NCBI RefSeq assembly: GCF_900324475.1
Contig: NZ_LT992502.1
Location: 3,782,001 to 3,846,000, forward strand
Reading direction: 5' to 3'
DNA length: 64,000 nucleotides
Origin: Enterobacter bugandensis
Lineage (GTDB): Bacteria > Pseudomonadota > Gammaproteobacteria > Enterobacterales > Enterobacteriaceae
Part shown: positions 19,985 to 32,394 of the stretch, one piece after another
Numbering within the stretch: position 1 is the stretch's first letter
How the letters are laid out: each line of letters opens with the position of its first letter
Translations under genes and position numbers: made by a program
Notes under the pieces: generated by a model
The model's database searches: none
Told to the model about the DNA's origin: nothing
The model's input: only the letters and a program-made list of their open reading frames with translations

Positions 19985-21190
19985 ATGAACGCTTTCAGTC
20001 CTGCGCAGTTTCGCGCACAGTTTCCGGCGCTGGCCGATGCCGGTATTTATCTTGATAGCGCCGCCACGGCCCTGAAGCCCAAGGCGGTGATCGAGGCCAC
20101 GCAGCAGTTCTACAGCCTGAGCGCCGGCAACGTACATCGCAGCCAGTTTGCCGAAGCACAGCGCCTGACCGCGCGCTATGAAGCCGCACGCGATCAGGTT
20201 GCACGCCTGATCAATGCCGAAAGCGGGAAAAATATCGTCTGGACGCGCGGCACGACCGAAGCCATCAATATGGTGGCCCAGTGCTATGCCCGCCCGCTGC
20301 TGCAGCCAGGGGACGAGATCATTGTCAGCGAAGCAGAGCACCACGCTAACCTGGTGCCCTGGCTGATGGTGGCTGAGCAAACGGGCGCGCGCGTTATTAT
20401 GCTCCCGTTGAGTGCAGACTTTCTGCCTGACGTGGCCCGTCTCCCTGAGCTGATTACCCCCCGCAGCCGCGTTCTGGCGCTGGGGCAGATGTCCAACGTC
20501 ACCGGCGGCTGTCCGGACCTGGCTCGCGCCATTGAGATTGCCCATGCCAGCGGCGTGGTGGTGATGGTCGACGGTGCTCAGGGCGTGGTTCATTTCCCCG
20601 CTGATGTGCAGGCGCTGGATATCGACTTCTACGCCTTCTCCGGGCACAAACTCTACGGGCCAACCGGGATTGGCGCGCTGTACGGTAAACCGGAACTGCT
20701 GGCAAAAATGACGCCGTGGCTCGGCGGCGGCAAAATGATTACCGAAGTGACCTTCGACGGTTATAAAACGCAGGAGGTGCCTTACCGTCTGGAAGCGGGC
20801 ACGCCGAACGTGGCCGGGGTCATCGGCCTCAGCGCCGCACTTGAATGGCTGGCGGAAACGGACGCGGTTCAGGCGGAAAGCTGGAGCCGAGGGCTGGCGA
20901 CGCTGGCAGAGGAAGAACTGAAAAAACGCCCGGGTTTCCGCTCGTTCCGCGTTCAGGATTCCAGCCTGCTCGCCTTTGATTTTGCTGGCGTGCATCATAG
21001 CGATATGGTGACGCTGCTGGCCGGATACGGCATTGCCCTGCGCGCAGGACAGCACTGCGCCCAGCCGCTGCTGGCGGCGCTCGGCGTAAGCGGTACGCTG
21101 CGCGCCTCGTTTGCGCCGTATAATACCCAAAGCGATGTCGACGCGCTGGTTAGCGCCGTTGACCGCGCCCTTGAAATACTGGTGGATTAA
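19985..21190 (+). CDS. csdA: Cysteine sulfinate desulfinase / cysteine desulfurase CsdA
   Basis: PLP-dependent class V aminotransferase-fold enzyme that mobilises sulfur from cysteine (or cysteine sulfinate, selenocysteine). I start at [14 protein letters not shown] (401 residues, equal to E. coli); a GAGGA site precedes it. The PLP Lys is K222 in [11 protein letters not shown], and the persulfide Cys is C358 in RAGQHCAQP. The next gene, csdE, starts on its stop codon, so enzyme and sulfur acceptor are made together. Confidence 0.96.
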   Translation: MNAFSPAQFRAQFPALADAGIYLDSAATALKPKAVIEATQQFYSLSAGNVHRSQFAEAQRLTARYEAARDQVARLINAESGKNIVWTRGTTEAINMVAQCYARPLLQPGDEIIVSEAEHHANLVPWLMVAEQTGARVIMLPLSADFLPDVARLPELITPRSRVLALGQMSNVTGGCPDLARAIEIAHASGVVVMVDGAQGVVHFPADVQALDIDFYAFSGHKLYGPTGIGALYGKPELLAKMTPWLGGGKMITEVTFDGYKTQEVPYRLEAGTPNVAGVIGLSAALEWLAETDAVQAESWSRGLATLAEEELKKRPGFRSFRVQDSSLLAFDFAGVHHSDMVTLLAGYGIALRAGQHCAQPLLAALGVSGTLRASFAPYNTQSDVDALVSAVDRALEILVD

Positions 21191-21636
21191 TGACTAGCGC
21201 TGCTTTAGCCGGACATCCGTTTGGCACGGTCATCACTGAAGAGACCTTAAAACAGACCTTCGCCCCGCTCCAGCAGTGGGAAGATAAATATCGTCAGCTG
21301 ATCCTGCTGGGTAAACAGCTCCCAGCTCTTTCCGGCGATCTTAAAGCGCAGGCGAAAGAGATTGCGGGCTGTGAAAACCGCGTCTGGCTGGGCGTGAGCG
21401 TCTCCGGCGAGAAGCTGCATTTCTTCGGCGACAGCGAAGGGCGCATCGTCCGGGGCCTGCTGGCGGTCCTGTTAACCGCCATTGAGGGGAAAAGCGCGGC
21501 GGAATTGTTAACGCACTCGCCGCTGGCGCTGTTCGACGAACTGGGGCTGCGCGCGCAGCTTAGCGCCTCGCGTGGTCAGGGCCTGATCGCGCTCAGCGAC
21601 GCGGTGCTGGACGCCGCACGTCAGGCTCAGGCCTGA
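21190..21636 (+). CDS. csdE: Sulfur acceptor protein CsdE
   Basis: SufE-like sulfur acceptor that takes persulfide sulfur from CsdA onto C61 (in [14 protein letters not shown]), and in E. coli interacts with TcdA. 148 residues. Its ATG shares one base with the csdA stop (TAATG). The 3' end overlaps that of tcdA on the other strand by ten bases, an antisense overlap conserved in gene order with E. coli. Confidence 0.95.
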   Translation: MTSAALAGHPFGTVITEETLKQTFAPLQQWEDKYRQLILLGKQLPALSGDLKAQAKEIAGCENRVWLGVSVSGEKLHFFGDSEGRIVRGLLAVLLTAIEGKSAAELLTHSPLALFDELGLRAQLSASRGQGLIALSDAVLDAARQAQA

Positions 21637-22433
21637 CGTTCCGCCTTCGCCATCATTTTCTTCAGGGCGTGAGAGACCGCCACAAAGCCAAAAGAGGCGG
21701 TTACCATGGTGGCCGCCCCAAAGCCTGACGCGCAGTCCATGCGTTTTGGCCCTTCCGCCGTGCTTTTCATCGCACAAACTGAACCATCCGCCTGCGGGTA
21801 GACCAGCGCTTCGGTGGAGAACACGCAGTCGACGCCCAGCTTGCCCTTGCTGTTCTTTACCACATTGAAGTCGCTCTTCAGGCGTTCACGCAGCTTGGCA
21901 GCCAGCGGATCCTGAATGGTTTTCGCCAGATCGGCAACCTGGATCTGCGTGGGATCGATTTGCCCGCCCGCGCCACCAGTCGTGACCAGCGGCACCTTGT
22001 AACGACGGCAGTATGCGATCAGCGCCGCTTTAGGCCGCACGCTGTCGATGGCGTCAATCACATAGCTGTAGCCTTTGCTCATGTACTCCGCGACGTTATC
22101 TGCCGTCACAAAGTCGTCGATCACCGTCACCCGACACTCCGGATTGATGAGGCGAATGCGCTCCGCCATCACCTCGGACTTCGCCAGACCGACGTTATCA
22201 CGCAGGGCGTGGATCTGACGGTTAGTGTTGGTTACACAAACGTCATCCATATCAATCAGCGTGATTGCGCCAATCCCGGTTCTCGCCAGCGCTTCCGCCG
22301 CCCAGGAGCCGACACCGCCAATGCCCACGACGCAGACGTGCGCATCCGCAAACAGCTGCAGGGCTTTTTCACCATAGAGACGTGCCGTGCCGCCAAAACG
22401 CTGGCGCCAGGCATCGCTGATTACCACAGACAT
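21627..22433 (-). CDS. tcdA: tRNA threonylcarbamoyladenosine dehydratase TcdA (CsdL)
   Basis: E1-like ATP-dependent enzyme that cyclises t6A37 to ct6A37 in ANN-decoding tRNAs. 268 residues. The nucleotide loop [15 protein letters not shown] is at residues 35-49, followed by [16 protein letters not shown]. The C-terminal hydrophobic helix ([13 protein letters not shown]) fits its membrane association. It faces csdA-csdE, which supply sulfur-transfer partners known to interact with it. Confidence 0.96.
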   Translation of the reverse strand: MSVVISDAWRQRFGGTARLYGEKALQLFADAHVCVVGIGGVGSWAAEALARTGIGAITLIDMDDVCVTNTNRQIHALRDNVGLAKSEVMAERIRLINPECRVTVIDDFVTADNVAEYMSKGYSYVIDAIDSVRPKAALIAYCRRYKVPLVTTGGAGGQIDPTQIQVADLAKTIQDPLAAKLRERLKSDFNVVKNSKGKLGVDCVFSTEALVYPQADGSVCAMKSTAEGPKRMDCASGFGAATMVTASFGFVAVSHALKKMMAKAERQA

Positions 22434-22447
22434 AAAACCTCAGATGT

Positions 22448-22472
22448 AAAAAGGGTGAGGTTTTCCTCACCC
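22448..22472 (-). terminator. mltA terminator
   Basis: Stem GGGTGAGG / CCTCACCC with four-base loop, followed on the minus strand by a T-run. It lies between mltA and tcdA, so tcdA is probably transcribed from its own promoter. Confidence 0.8.
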
Positions 22473-22508
22473 TGAACAGTAATCCGTATTGCGCTCAGAA
22501 TACCACAA

Positions 22509-23606
22509 TCAGCCGCTGAATACGTTTCCGGTGCCCGGCGCGGCCTTCAGCACCCATACGCGTCCGTAGTGGTTATACCAGCCTGCACGGTGACCGGCAT
22601 CCGGGCCAATGCCCTGATAGATATCAAAGTGCTGGCCCTTAATCGCTCCGCCCACATCCAGGGCTACCATCAGACGCAGCTCATATTTGCCGTTGAACTT
22701 GCCGTTGTTGTCGAGCAGAGGGACTTCCGCCAGCAGCGTGGTACCCGCAGGAATGATAGAACGATCCGATGCCACCGACGCGCGGCCAATCAGCGGCACG
22801 GCGCTGGCCCCTTTCACCGGCGCGAAGTTTTGCGGCTTGAAGAAGACGAACGATGGGTTCTGCTCCAGCAGCTCGCGCACCTCGGCTTCACTGTGCTTTT
22901 CGCCCCACTCGCGGATCGCCTGCATCGACATATCTTCTTTTTTCACTTCGCCGCGGTCAATCAGCACCTTACCGATGCTGCGGTAGGCATGGCCGTTTTT
23001 CCCGGCATAGCTGAAGAAGTTGAGCGGTGAACCGTCGCCAAAATCAATGTAGCCGCTGCCCTGCACGTCCATGATGAAATTATCCATCAGGGAGTTGCTG
23101 TAGGCCAGGACGTAGTTTTCGCTCAGCGCACCGGCGTAGATTTCGGCGCGGGACGGCAGACGGCCGCGTTTTGGCGGCATACGGTAGATAGGGTACTGGA
23201 ACTCGCCCTGGCGCGTGTGTCGCGCCTGAACCACGGGCGTGTAATAGCCGGTGAACTGGACGTTGCCGTAGTTATCCGCCCCTTCCATTTGCCAGGCATC
23301 AATACCAAACTGGCGCATGTTGCGCGTATCGCCGCCCGCCTTCAGCCAGTCCTGTACCGCGCTATAAACATTGTTCTGTGAGCTATACAGACGCGGCGAC
23401 GCATTGCGGATCTGGTAGACCTGCTCGGAGAAATCACCGGCGTTGATCGGCGCGCCAACGGCGTCAGGCTGATTAACTAAAGAGAAAGGCTGGGATAACT
23501 TCCCGTCTTTATACTGCTGACCGCGATCGGTCGGTTTGGAAGAACAGGCCGCAAGAATCGCTACCATTGCGCCCGCCATCAGATACTTCGCCCAACGTCC
23601 TTTCAT
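22509..23606 (-). CDS. mltA: Membrane-bound lytic murein transglycosylase A
   Basis: Outer-membrane lipoprotein that cleaves the MurNAc-GlcNAc bond of peptidoglycan with 1,6-anhydro ring formation. 365 residues, as in E. coli. Lipobox LAAC (Cys near residue 21) after a hydrophobic signal. The 3D and MltA domains include QFTGYYTPVVQARHTRQGEFQYPIYRMP and the catalytic Asp region near the C-terminus (MVALDVGGAIKGQHFDIYQGIG). Monocistronic. Confidence 0.96.
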   Translation of the reverse strand: MKGRWAKYLMAGAMVAILAACSSKPTDRGQQYKDGKLSQPFSLVNQPDAVGAPINAGDFSEQVYQIRNASPRLYSSQNNVYSAVQDWLKAGGDTRNMRQFGIDAWQMEGADNYGNVQFTGYYTPVVQARHTRQGEFQYPIYRMPPKRGRLPSRAEIYAGALSENYVLAYSNSLMDNFIMDVQGSGYIDFGDGSPLNFFSYAGKNGHAYRSIGKVLIDRGEVKKEDMSMQAIREWGEKHSEAEVRELLEQNPSFVFFKPQNFAPVKGASAVPLIGRASVASDRSIIPAGTTLLAEVPLLDNNGKFNGKYELRLMVALDVGGAIKGQHFDIYQGIGPDAGHRAGWYNHYGRVWVLKAAPGTGNVFSG

Positions 23607-23774
23607 TATATCTCGTCTTTAAGTTGCCCATTTCCGCATGATGAAGATAACAAACCGACAAAGCGAATGAAATGCGATCGCATGCCCTTTGGCAAATTCA
23701 GAGCAAAAAATAGTCTAAATGTCGCAATGCCGTTCACTTTACATACAAAGTTAATGATTTATGTGAAAAAGGGG

Positions 23775-23802
23775 TTGCATCACAAACCTATCCGAGTATA
23801 GT
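23775..23802 (+). promoter_or_regulatory. metZWV tRNA promoter
   Basis: TTGCAT (23775-23780), 16-base spacer and TATAGT (23797-23802), followed by a GC-rich discriminator GCGC, as in stringently controlled stable-RNA promoters. The first tRNA begins 13 bases downstream. Confidence 0.7.
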
Positions 23803-23815
23803 GCGCTTCCACGGA

Positions 23816-23892
<77 letters not shown>

Positions 23893-23926
23893 ATTAAAAT
23901 TTGATGAAGTATAAGCAGTACGGTGA

Positions 23927-24003
<77 letters not shown>

Positions 24004-24036
24004 ATCAAATTTTAGAAAAGATAAGAAGTACGGTGC

Positions 24037-24113
<77 letters not shown>

Positions 24114-24129
24114 ACACTTCTAAAAACAA

Positions 24130-24156
24130 TAAACACCCTTAAGGGTGTTTTTTTGT
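24130..24156 (+). terminator. metZWV terminator (possibly bidirectional)
   Basis: Stem AAACACCC / GGGTGTTT with a TTAA loop, flanked by T-run on the plus strand and A-run on the other side, 17 bases after metV. It may also stop leftward transcription from amiC. Confidence 0.85.
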
Positions 24157-24201
24157 ATCTGCCGTTTGTGAATTTGCCGGGCATTTCACCCGGCTAAAAA
24201 C

Positions 24202-25455
24202 CTACCCGCGCCGCGCCAGCGTCGCCCCGTCTGAGAAATACGCCCGTATCCCCGCCAGAATCGACTCCGCCACCTCCTGCTGGAACTTTGCCGTCTTGAG
24301 CTTACGCTCTTCTTCAACGTTACTGATAAACGCGGTTTCTACCAGAATGGACGGGATATCCGGTGCCTTCAGCACCGCAAACCCGGCCTGCTCAACGCTG
24401 TTTTTGTGCAGCTTATTGATGTTCCCCAGCTTGCCCAGCACCGCTTTACCAAACTTCAGGCTGTCGTTAATGGTCAGGGACTGCACCATGTCGAACATGG
24501 TGTGGTCGACGTAGCGGTCGCCGCTTTTGCTCACGCCACCGATCAGGTCCGAGGCGTTCTGGGTGTCCGCAAGGTATCGCGCCGCGGTACTGGTCGCGCC
24601 CTTGGTTGAGAGCGCAAACACCGACGAGCCGCTCGGCTGGCGGCTGGTAAAGGCATCCGCATGGATCGAGACGAACAGATCGGCACGCTGCTTCTGCGCT
24701 TTCGCCACCCTCACCTTCAGCGGAATAAAGACATCCTCATTGCGCGTCATGTAGGCGCGCATATTGCCCTCTTTATCAATTAACGCCTTCAGACGACGGG
24801 CAATTTGCAGCACCACGTCTTTTTCACGCGTATGGTATTTCCCCACCGCACCGGAGTCTTCGCCGCCGTGGCCGGGATCGAGCATGATCACAATCGGACG
24901 ATCGCGTCCTGCTTTCCCCGGCTGCGGGCCGCTTTGCGCAGGCGGCACCTGACGCTGAAGATCGCCTTTGTTGTAATCCTCCAGCAGGGCGAGAAGCGGA
25001 TCCTGAATATCCGTCGCATTCGCCGGGTAAAGATCCATCACCAGACGCTCTTTAAACGTCGCGACGGGTGCCAGGGCGAACAGCTGCGGCTTAACGTTCT
25101 GCTTAAGCTCAAACACCATGCGCACGGTTTGCGGATCAAACTGCCCGACGCGCGCCGATTTAATAAACGGATCGTCACCGCGGATCTGCGCCGCCATGCC
25201 TTTCAGCACGGAGTTGAGGTTCACCCCTTCGAGATCCACCACCACGCGTTCAGGGTTGCTAAGGGCAAATTGCTTATATTTCAGCACGCGATTGGATTCA
25301 ACCGTCACGCGCGTATAGGTCGACGACGGCCAGACGCGCACCGCCACCACCTGACTCGTGGCGGCAAGACCGACCTGGCTGACGCTAAGCAACCACATTG
25401 CCCCGGCCCCTTTTAACAAACGGCGGCGGCTTATTGCTGAATTGGATCCCGACAT
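24202..25455 (-). CDS. amiC: N-acetylmuramoyl-L-alanine amidase AmiC
   Basis: Periplasmic zinc amidase that splits daughter-cell peptidoglycan, activated by NlpD at the septum. 417 residues from [12 protein letters not shown], as in E. coli; an ATG five codons earlier is less likely. The signal is of Tat type ([10 protein letters not shown] at residues 9-18). An AMIN domain follows to about residue 140, and the Amidase_3 domain carries zinc ligands H196 ([12 protein letters not shown]) and E211, a later His in FVSIHADAF, and a catalytic Glu in [11 protein letters not shown]. Divergent from argA. Confidence 0.97.
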   Translation of the reverse strand: MSGSNSAISRRRLLKGAGAMWLLSVSQVGLAATSQVVAVRVWPSSTYTRVTVESNRVLKYKQFALSNPERVVVDLEGVNLNSVLKGMAAQIRGDDPFIKSARVGQFDPQTVRMVFELKQNVKPQLFALAPVATFKERLVMDLYPANATDIQDPLLALLEDYNKGDLQRQVPPAQSGPQPGKAGRDRPIVIMLDPGHGGEDSGAVGKYHTREKDVVLQIARRLKALIDKEGNMRAYMTRNEDVFIPLKVRVAKAQKQRADLFVSIHADAFTSRQPSGSSVFALSTKGATSTAARYLADTQNASDLIGGVSKSGDRYVDHTMFDMVQSLTINDSLKFGKAVLGKLGNINKLHKNSVEQAGFAVLKAPDIPSILVETAFISNVEEERKLKTAKFQQEVAESILAGIRAYFSDGATLARRG

Positions 25456-25630
25456 GCTTCTCCCGAGCAAGAAAACAAACTGATATACAAAAGTGCAGAT
25501 TGACCGAAAACTTTAACGAATGACGCATAAACTGTCATCTATAAAAGGGTAAACAATCATACGTTAACGCACGGATTACTTATTAATTTCTGTAGGTCGC
25601 AGAAAATTTGCACTTGCACACGCGCCCACA

Positions 25631-25669
25631 ATCGAATAAAAATACATAAATTACGAATAAACATTCATT
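25631..25669 (+). promoter_or_regulatory. Two ARG boxes (ArgR operator) of argA
   Basis: Two 18-base ArgR boxes separated by three bases: 25631-25648 (ATCGAATAAAAATACATA) and 25652-25669 (TACGAATAAACATTCATT). Both resemble the TGAATAATTATTCA-type consensus, and the three-base spacing is the classic arrangement. They end 12 bases before the argA ATG, implying arginine-dependent repression. Confidence 0.8.
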
Positions 25670-25681
25670 AAGGGTTGTGCC

Positions 25682-27013
25682 ATGGTGAAGGAACGTAGAA
25701 CCGAACTGGTCCAGGGATTCCGCCATTCTGTTCCCTATATCAACGCCCACCGGGGAAAAACGTTTGTCATCATGCTGGGCGGCGAAGCCATTGAGCATGA
25801 AAATTTTTCCAGCATCGTCAATGACATTGGCCTGCTGCACAGCCTCGGGATCCGCCTGGTGGTGGTCTATGGCGCGCGCCCGCAGATCGACGCCAACCTG
25901 GCCGCTCACCACCACGAGCCGATTTACCACAAACATACCCGCGTCACGGATGCCAAAACCCTGGAGCTGGTGAAGCAGGCGGCGGGTCTGCTGCAATTGG
26001 ATATCACCGCTCGCCTGTCGATGAGCCTGAACAACACGCCGCTACAGGGCGCGCATATCAACGTCGTGAGCGGCAACTTTATCATTGCCCAGCCGCTCGG
26101 CGTGGACGATGGCGTGGATTACTGCCACAGCGGCCGCATTCGTCGTATTGATGAAGAGGCCATTCACCGTCAGCTCGACAGCGGTGCCATTGTGCTGATG
26201 GGGCCGGTGGCGGTTTCCGTAACCGGTGAAAGCTTTAACCTGACGTCCGAAGAGATTGCCACCCAGCTGGCGATCAAGCTGAAGGCGGAAAAAATGATTG
26301 GGTTTTGCTCCTCCCAGGGCGTCGTAAACGATGAAGGGGTGATTGTGCCGGAACTCTTCCCGAATGAAGCGCAGGCCCGCGTTGAAGCGCTGGAAGCCGA
26401 AGGGGATTACCACTCCGGCACCGTCCGCTTCCTGCGTGGCGCCGTGAAGGCCTGCCGCAGCGGCGTGCGCCGTAGTCACCTGATCAGCTATCAGGAAGAC
26501 GGAGCTCTGCTGCAGGAGCTGTTCTCCCGCGACGGTATTGGCACCCAGATTGTGATGGAAAGTGCGGAGCAGATTCGCCGCGCGACCATCAACGATATCG
26601 GCGGCATTCTGGAGCTGATCCGTCCGCTGGAACAGCAGGGTATTCTGGTTCGTCGCTCCCGCGAGCAGCTGGAGATGGAGATCGACAAATTCACCATTAT
26701 CCAGCGCGATAACCTGACCATTGCCTGCGCCGCCCTCTATCCGTTCCCGGAAGAGAAAATCGGAGAAATGGCCTGCGTGGCGGTGCACCCGGATTACCGC
26801 AGCTCTTCACGCGGCGAAATGCTGCTTGAGCGCGTGGCGGCACAGGCGCGTCAGATGGGGCTGAGCAAGCTGTTCGTCCTGACGACGCGCAGTATTCACT
26901 GGTTCCAGGAACGCGGGTTCACGCCGGTGGATATTGATTCTCTGCCGGAAACGAAGAAAGAGATGTACAACTATCAGCGCCGTTCGAAAGTGCTGATGGC
27001 CGACCTGGGGTAA
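25682..27013 (+). CDS. argA: N-acetylglutamate synthase
   Basis: First committed enzyme of arginine synthesis: acetyl-CoA plus glutamate gives N-acetylglutamate; feedback-inhibited by arginine. 443 residues, equal to E. coli. An amino-acid-kinase-like domain ([15 protein letters not shown], residues 1-290) is followed by a GNAT domain ([35 protein letters not shown]). Two ARG boxes precede it. Monocistronic; its 3' end faces recD. Confidence 0.97.
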   Translation: MVKERRTELVQGFRHSVPYINAHRGKTFVIMLGGEAIEHENFSSIVNDIGLLHSLGIRLVVVYGARPQIDANLAAHHHEPIYHKHTRVTDAKTLELVKQAAGLLQLDITARLSMSLNNTPLQGAHINVVSGNFIIAQPLGVDDGVDYCHSGRIRRIDEEAIHRQLDSGAIVLMGPVAVSVTGESFNLTSEEIATQLAIKLKAEKMIGFCSSQGVVNDEGVIVPELFPNEAQARVEALEAEGDYHSGTVRFLRGAVKACRSGVRRSHLISYQEDGALLQELFSRDGIGTQIVMESAEQIRRATINDIGGILELIRPLEQQGILVRRSREQLEMEIDKFTIIQRDNLTIACAALYPFPEEKIGEMACVAVHPDYRSSSRGEMLLERVAAQARQMGLSKLFVLTTRSIHWFQERGFTPVDIDSLPETKKEMYNYQRRSKVLMADLG

Positions 27014-27034
27014 TCCTTTCTTTGCCGGCGTCGT

Positions 27035-28855
27035 TCAGAGAGAGTCAAATATCGCGCTCAGCCCGCTTCGGCGTTCCGTGCGGGTGGCAATCGCCTGTAC
27101 CAGCACCCGTTCATCGGTATACAGCGACAGGCGCTGACGCGCGCGCGTAATAGCGGTATAGATCAGCTCGCGTGTAACGACAGGGGAAAGCTGTGTGGGC
27201 AGGATAAGTGCCGCATGGTTAAACTCAGAACCCTGGGATTTATGCACCGTCATCGCCCAGGCAGTTTCATGCTCGGGCAAACGGCTCGGCTGGAAGGACT
27301 TCACGCTACCGTCCGGCATCTGGAACCAGACGCGAAGCCCCTGCCCGCGATCGAGCGCAATCCCGATATCCCCGTTAAACAACCCCAGCGCGCTGTCGTT
27401 GCGGGAGATCATCACCGGCCGGCCTTCATACCAGCGCGAGTGCGGAGTACGGTTGATTTTACGCTTTTGCGCCAGCAGCTGTTCCAGCCTGTCGTTCAGG
27501 CCGCTGACGCCAAAGGGCCCTTCCCTCAACGCGCAGAGCAGCTGGTATTCGCCAAACGCGGCAATGACCTGCTCCGGCGTGTTTTTCTGCTGTACGCCCG
27601 TCAGAAAATGTTGGTACCCCAGCAGGGCGTCATCCAGCATCGCCTGATACTCTTCCCCGGTTTGCAGCGATTTTTTCTCAATATCGGTAAAGGTGCCGTC
27701 AAATACCGCACAGGTAGCGTGCCGGTCGCCCCGGTTCACCGCCGCCGCAAGCTGACCAATGCCGGAGTCGCTGCCAAAACGGTAGCTTTTTTGCAGTAAA
27801 CACAGGCTGTCGCGCAGCGCCCCCGCAAGTAAATGGTTCTCAGCCGCGAGCGAACATCCGGTCAGGCGCGCCAGCTCCTCAGCGCGTTCTGCGGTATACC
27901 CCAGGCTGGCATAGGTGCAGATATCGCCCAGCACGGCCCCGGCCTCCACGGAGGCAAGCTGATCGCGGTCGCCGAGGAAAATGACGCGCGCGTGCGGCGG
28001 TAACGCATCAATCAAACGCGACATCATCGTCAGGTCAATCATCGATGCTTCATCCACCACCAGCACGTCCAGATGCAGCGGGTTACCGGCATGGTAGCGC
28101 AGACGCTGGCTACCCGGCTGCGCGCCGAGCAAGCGGTGCAGCGTGCTGGCTTCGTTAGGGAAAAGCGCAAGCCGCTCCCCGGTGAGCGGCAGTTTTTGCA
28201 GCGCGCCGCCTAACGACTCCGTCAGACGTGCAGCCGCTTTACCGGTGGGTGCCGCCAGGCGGATACGACACTTTTGCTCACCCGATAACTGAATCAGCGC
28301 GGCAAGCAGCTTAGCCACGGTGGTCGTTTTACCGGTGCCAGGCCCGCCCGAAATCACCGATATTCGCCGCGTTAACGCCACTGCTGCCGCCACTTTCTGC
28401 CAGTCTGTCTCGTCGTCAGAGGTAAACAGCGTATCCAGCGTTTGCCGGAGCAGTGCTTCATCGCACGGGAGCGGAGCATTGGTCTCGCTGAAAAAGCGCG
28501 CCACCGTCAGTTCGTTACGCCACAGCCGGTTCAGATACAAACGTTCACCCGTCAAAATCATTGGCGTACCGGTATCGGCGCTGCTGACGGCGGGCGAGCG
28601 GAGTAATATTTCTTGCCAGTCCACTGCCTCACCCAGAAGCGCGAAACACGCCTGTAAAGCCGGCGGCATTTTCTCATCCACCACCAGACGTGAAAGCGGC
28701 AGACAGACATGCCCTTCTCCCGCATCTTTACTCAGGATCGCCGCGGCAAGCATGACGGCAGGCTCTTCGCCCGCCACCATCATGGCAAATTGTACGTCCA
28801 GGTGGCGAAGTGCACGTTGTTCAATTGCGTCCAGCAATAGCGCCTGCATCGTCAT
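27035..28855 (-). CDS. recD: Exonuclease V alpha subunit RecD
   Basis: 5'-3' helicase subunit of the RecBCD (exonuclease V) complex in double-strand-break repair. 606 residues. Walker [16 protein letters not shown] with Lys at about 176, Walker [11 protein letters not shown], and SF1 motifs including [19 protein letters not shown] and [15 protein letters not shown] overlaps the recB stop by four bases (ATGA), so RecB and RecD are translationally coupled. Confidence 0.97.
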   Translation of the reverse strand: MTMQALLLDAIEQRALRHLDVQFAMMVAGEEPAVMLAAAILSKDAGEGHVCLPLSRLVVDEKMPPALQACFALLGEAVDWQEILLRSPAVSSADTGTPMILTGERLYLNRLWRNELTVARFFSETNAPLPCDEALLRQTLDTLFTSDDETDWQKVAAAVALTRRISVISGGPGTGKTTTVAKLLAALIQLSGEQKCRIRLAAPTGKAAARLTESLGGALQKLPLTGERLALFPNEASTLHRLLGAQPGSQRLRYHAGNPLHLDVLVVDEASMIDLTMMSRLIDALPPHARVIFLGDRDQLASVEAGAVLGDICTYASLGYTAERAEELARLTGCSLAAENHLLAGALRDSLCLLQKSYRFGSDSGIGQLAAAVNRGDRHATCAVFDGTFTDIEKKSLQTGEEYQAMLDDALLGYQHFLTGVQQKNTPEQVIAAFGEYQLLCALREGPFGVSGLNDRLEQLLAQKRKINRTPHSRWYEGRPVMISRNDSALGLFNGDIGIALDRGQGLRVWFQMPDGSVKSFQPSRLPEHETAWAMTVHKSQGSEFNHAALILPTQLSPVVTRELIYTAITRARQRLSLYTDERVLVQAIATRTERRSGLSAIFDSL

Positions 28856-31800
28856 GCTACTTCCTCCGTGCTTGCAGCAAACAAGTTATCCATCTTTTCA
28901 ATCAACTCCACAGCCGGACGGGTGCTGAAGATACCCGAACGCGGGTCGTTAGCATCCACGCCGCGCAGGAACAGGTAAATGACGCCGCCAAAATGATCTT
29001 CATAGCGATAATCGGCCATGCGATGGCGCAGGTAACGGTGCAGCGCCAGGGTGTAAAGCTGATACTGCAGATCGTAGCGATGCATTTGCATCGCTGAGGC
29101 CATCGCCTGCTGGGTATAAGCTTCGCTGTTTGCCCCCAGCCAGTTCGATTTGTAATCCAGCAGGTAGTAGCGCCCTTCGTGGCGGAAAACCAGGTCGATA
29201 AAGCCTTTCAGCATCCCCTGCACCTGGCGAAAATTCAGCGGCGGACACCCGGCGGATAACGGATCGTACTCGCGGATCAGCGCATCAAGCGCCTCGGCCC
29301 TGAGCGGGCTGGCGATGGGAAGGTAAAACTCCATCTCCACCTGCTTATCTTTGGCGGTCAGCTGGCTCAGCGAGATCCCCTGCACCGTGAGCGGCGCGTG
29401 CAGAACAGCGCGGATCCATTCAGTGAGAACCGGCTGCCACTGTGCGTCGTAGCCGCCGCTCTGTAACATCTTCAGCACCCACTCTTCTGATACCGGCTGG
29501 GTAAAATCCAGCTCTTCAAACAGGCTGTGCAAAAACGTGCCCGGCGAGGCGCCGCGCGGAAACTGATGCGGCGTGAGCGCCGGCTCGACGGGCACGCTCC
29601 CGGCCCCAGCGGCATCCACGTCCAGTTTTGGCATCAGATCTTGCGCAATACTCTGTCCGTGCTGCTGTAAACCGGAGTAACTGGTAACGCGCCAGTCGTC
29701 AGCGATTGTGCGAGCCACCTCGCGGGCATGCAGCGCTGACTCTCCCTGCTCCGGCGTCTGCCAGCGGCTGCTATCGGGCTGGGAGGGAATATGCAGGGCA
29801 ACATGCTCTGAGCAAAGTGATTCGATGCACTGGCGCAGCCCTGCGGCATCTTTAGGCTCGCCGCGCTGAATAAGCCGCCCCAGCGCGCTCAGATGAAAAT
29901 CACTCTCGCCGCTCTTTTCGCCACGGCGACGGAACAGCGGCGCGACGCCCAGGGAACAGTGCCAGACCGAACGGGTCAGCGCCACGTATAGCAGGCGCAG
30001 GTCTTCCGCGAGACGCTCGGCTTCGGCCAGCTCGACGCTGGACTCCGCGTTGCTGAGGTCGAGTACCGCTTCGAACGACTCGCGATCGTGATAAAAAGCC
30101 TGGTCCTGCACGCGATAATTGGCGATAAACGGCAGCCAGACCAGCGGATACTCCAGGCCTTTCGACTTGTGAATGGTGACGATCTGCACCAGATGTTTAT
30201 CGCTCTCGAGGCGCATCTGCTGGCTGGAAGAATTGCTGTTAGGGTCGGCAATCTGCTGGGCCAGCCAGCGCACCAGAGCATGCTCGCTCTCCAGCTGCGT
30301 ACCCGCTTCCTGGAGCAGCTCGCTGATGTGCAAAATATCGGTCAGACGGCGTTCGCCGCCCGCTGTCGCCAGCATGTTTTCCGCAATGTGACGCTGTGCC
30401 ATGAGCTCGCGCACCATCGCCATCACGCCGCGCTTCTGCCATTTTTCACGGTAGCGCACAAACTCTTCTACCACAGCATCCCACGCGGATTCGTCAGTAT
30501 TAAGCGCATCAATGTCACGCGCGTTCAGCCCGAGCATCGCGCTCGCTAAGGCGCTGCGGAGCGTGCTTTCACGCTCCGGGGCCAGCACAGCCTGCAGCAG
30601 CCATAGCATCTCGAGGGCTTCCAGCGTTTCAAAAACGCTGTCGCGGTTGGAGAGGTAGACGGACGGTATATTCAATAGCGTCAGGGCGTCGCGGATAAGC
30701 GCGGCCTCCTGACGGCTGCGCACCAGCACCGTGATATCGGATGCCTTTACCGGGGCGGGTTTATCCTCCTTCCACAGCAGCGCATCGCCGCGCGCGCCTG
30801 CGCTGAGCCAGTCCCTAATTTGCGCCGCACAGTGCTGGGCCATAGCATTTTGATAGTCCGCGACGCCCCAGCCTTCCCCGTCAAGTAGCCAGAAGTTCAT
30901 GGCTGGCTGAGTTTCGCCATTAACCTCGAAGCGCAACGCGGTATTTTTAGGGGCGAACTTGACCGGCTGGAAAGGGATCTCCCGGAACATAAACGCCGTA
31001 TCCATGCGGCTAAAGAGCGCATTGACGCTTTCCACCATGCCGGGAGAAGAGCGCCAGTTGGTGTCGAGCGTGTAGTGCGCGTCAACCTCGCTGCGGGCTT
31101 TCATGTAGGTAAAAATATCCGCACCGCGGAAGGCGTAAATGGCCTGCTTAGGATCGCCGATTAACAACAGCGCGGTGCCGGGCTGCTGGCGCCAGATACG
31201 GCGGAAAATGCGGTACTGCTGTGGGTCGGTGTCCTGAAATTCGTCAATCATTGCCACCGGGAAGCGGGTGCGAATCGCAGCGGCAAGCGCTTCGCCATTT
31301 TCACTGCACAGCGCCGCATCAAGTCGGCTCAGCATATCGTCGAACCCCAGCTCGCCCCGGCGACGCTTTTCACGCGCGACGGCGTCGCGGATCTCCGTCA
31401 TGGCGCGAGTGATCATCAGATCGTTGAGCGTCAGGGGCTCCGCCAGCAGGGTTTCAATCGCCAGAAACAGGGGATGTTCAGGCACGATGCCGTCGGCTTT
31501 GGTCCGCTCAACCAGGAAACGCCGGGAGAATTTCTCCAGCGCATCCGGGAGCTGGTAACCGCGCGTCTCTTCCTGCGCCCACGCGCTGATCTTCTCGATC
31601 CATTTGCCCTGGTTGCCGCGATTGAATTTACGTCGATCGATCCCGGAATTCTCGATGATCGCGTCAATCTCACCGACTGACTCAATCCATTTTTGTTTGA
31701 TGTCGGCAATTTTAGCGATGATTTTTTCATGGCGTGAGGCCAGGGTTTCATCCGCCGGGGGCGGAGATTTGATGACCGGCGCTTCCCCCTGAAGATAACG

Positions 31801-32394
31801 ATCGATGGCGCGCAACAGTGCTTCGGGCCCCTTCCACAACGCATGTACCGCTTCCGCAATATCCCGCTGTAACGGATAGCAGTGGCGACGCCAGAAATCC
31901 GCGCAGGCCTGATAGCGAAGCACGGATTCATCTTCAATAAGCTGTTGCTCAAACAGCATGCCGGATTCAAACGCATTCAGGCTCAGCATGCGCTGGCAAA
32001 AACCGTGAATGGTGAAGACGGACGCTTCGTCCATCTGCCTTTCTGCGAGGAGCAGCCACTGGGCTGCCTGTTGCTTATCGGCAATCTCTTTCAGAAGGCT
32101 CGCGTAAAGAGGGTTATCCGTGCTCTGGCGCAGACAGGCGATGCGCAGTTCGTGGATATTGGTCCGAATACGGCCGCGCAGCTCAGCGGTGGCGGCCTCG
32201 GTAAAGGTAACGACCAGCAGCTCTTCAACGCTCAAAGGACGAGGAAAAGCGGCGTTACCGCCAAGGCCTAACAGCAGGCGCAGATAGAGCGCGGCGATGG
32301 TGAAGGTTTTTCCCGTTCCCGCTGAGGCTTCAATCAATCGTTCACCCTGCAGAGGTAAACGTAAGGGATCAAGGGACTCAGCGGTATCGGTCAT
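28852..32394 (-). CDS. recB: Exonuclease V beta subunit RecB
   Basis: 3'-5' helicase and nuclease subunit of RecBCD, also loading RecA after Chi recognition. 1180 residues. UvrD-like motifs: Walker [10 protein letters not shown] at residues 22-30, [30 protein letters not shown] and [17 protein letters not shown]. The C-terminal nuclease domain carries the metal site [10 protein letters not shown]. The ATG overlaps the ptrA stop by four bases, and the gene in turn overlaps recD. Confidence 0.97.
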   Translation of the reverse strand: MTDTAESLDPLRLPLQGERLIEASAGTGKTFTIAALYLRLLLGLGGNAAFPRPLSVEELLVVTFTEAATAELRGRIRTNIHELRIACLRQSTDNPLYASLLKEIADKQQAAQWLLLAERQMDEASVFTIHGFCQRMLSLNAFESGMLFEQQLIEDESVLRYQACADFWRRHCYPLQRDIAEAVHALWKGPEALLRAIDRYLQGEAPVIKSPPPADETLASRHEKIIAKIADIKQKWIESVGEIDAIIENSGIDRRKFNRGNQGKWIEKISAWAQEETRGYQLPDALEKFSRRFLVERTKADGIVPEHPLFLAIETLLAEPLTLNDLMITRAMTEIRDAVAREKRRRGELGFDDMLSRLDAALCSENGEALAAAIRTRFPVAMIDEFQDTDPQQYRIFRRIWRQQPGTALLLIGDPKQAIYAFRGADIFTYMKARSEVDAHYTLDTNWRSSPGMVESVNALFSRMDTAFMFREIPFQPVKFAPKNTALRFEVNGETQPAMNFWLLDGEGWGVADYQNAMAQHCAAQIRDWLSAGARGDALLWKEDKPAPVKASDITVLVRSRQEAALIRDALTLLNIPSVYLSNRDSVFETLEALEMLWLLQAVLAPERESTLRSALASAMLGLNARDIDALNTDESAWDAVVEEFVRYREKWQKRGVMAMVRELMAQRHIAENMLATAGGERRLTDILHISELLQEAGTQLESEHALVRWLAQQIADPNSNSSSQQMRLESDKHLVQIVTIHKSKGLEYPLVWLPFIANYRVQDQAFYHDRESFEAVLDLSNAESSVELAEAERLAEDLRLLYVALTRSVWHCSLGVAPLFRRRGEKSGESDFHLSALGRLIQRGEPKDAAGLRQCIESLCSEHVALHIPSQPDSSRWQTPEQGESALHAREVARTIADDWRVTSYSGLQQHGQSIAQDLMPKLDVDAAGAGSVPVEPALTPHQFPRGASPGTFLHSLFEELDFTQPVSEEWVLKMLQSGGYDAQWQPVLTEWIRAVLHAPLTVQGISLSQLTAKDKQVEMEFYLPIASPLRAEALDALIREYDPLSAGCPPLNFRQVQGMLKGFIDLVFRHEGRYYLLDYKSNWLGANSEAYTQQAMASAMQMHRYDLQYQLYTLALHRYLRHRMADYRYEDHFGGVIYLFLRGVDANDPRSGIFSTRPAVELIEKMDNLFAASTEEVA

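Noticed and set aside
19844..21130. 428-residue minus-strand frame
   Set aside because: Antisense of csdA; no ribosome site, no family resemblance.
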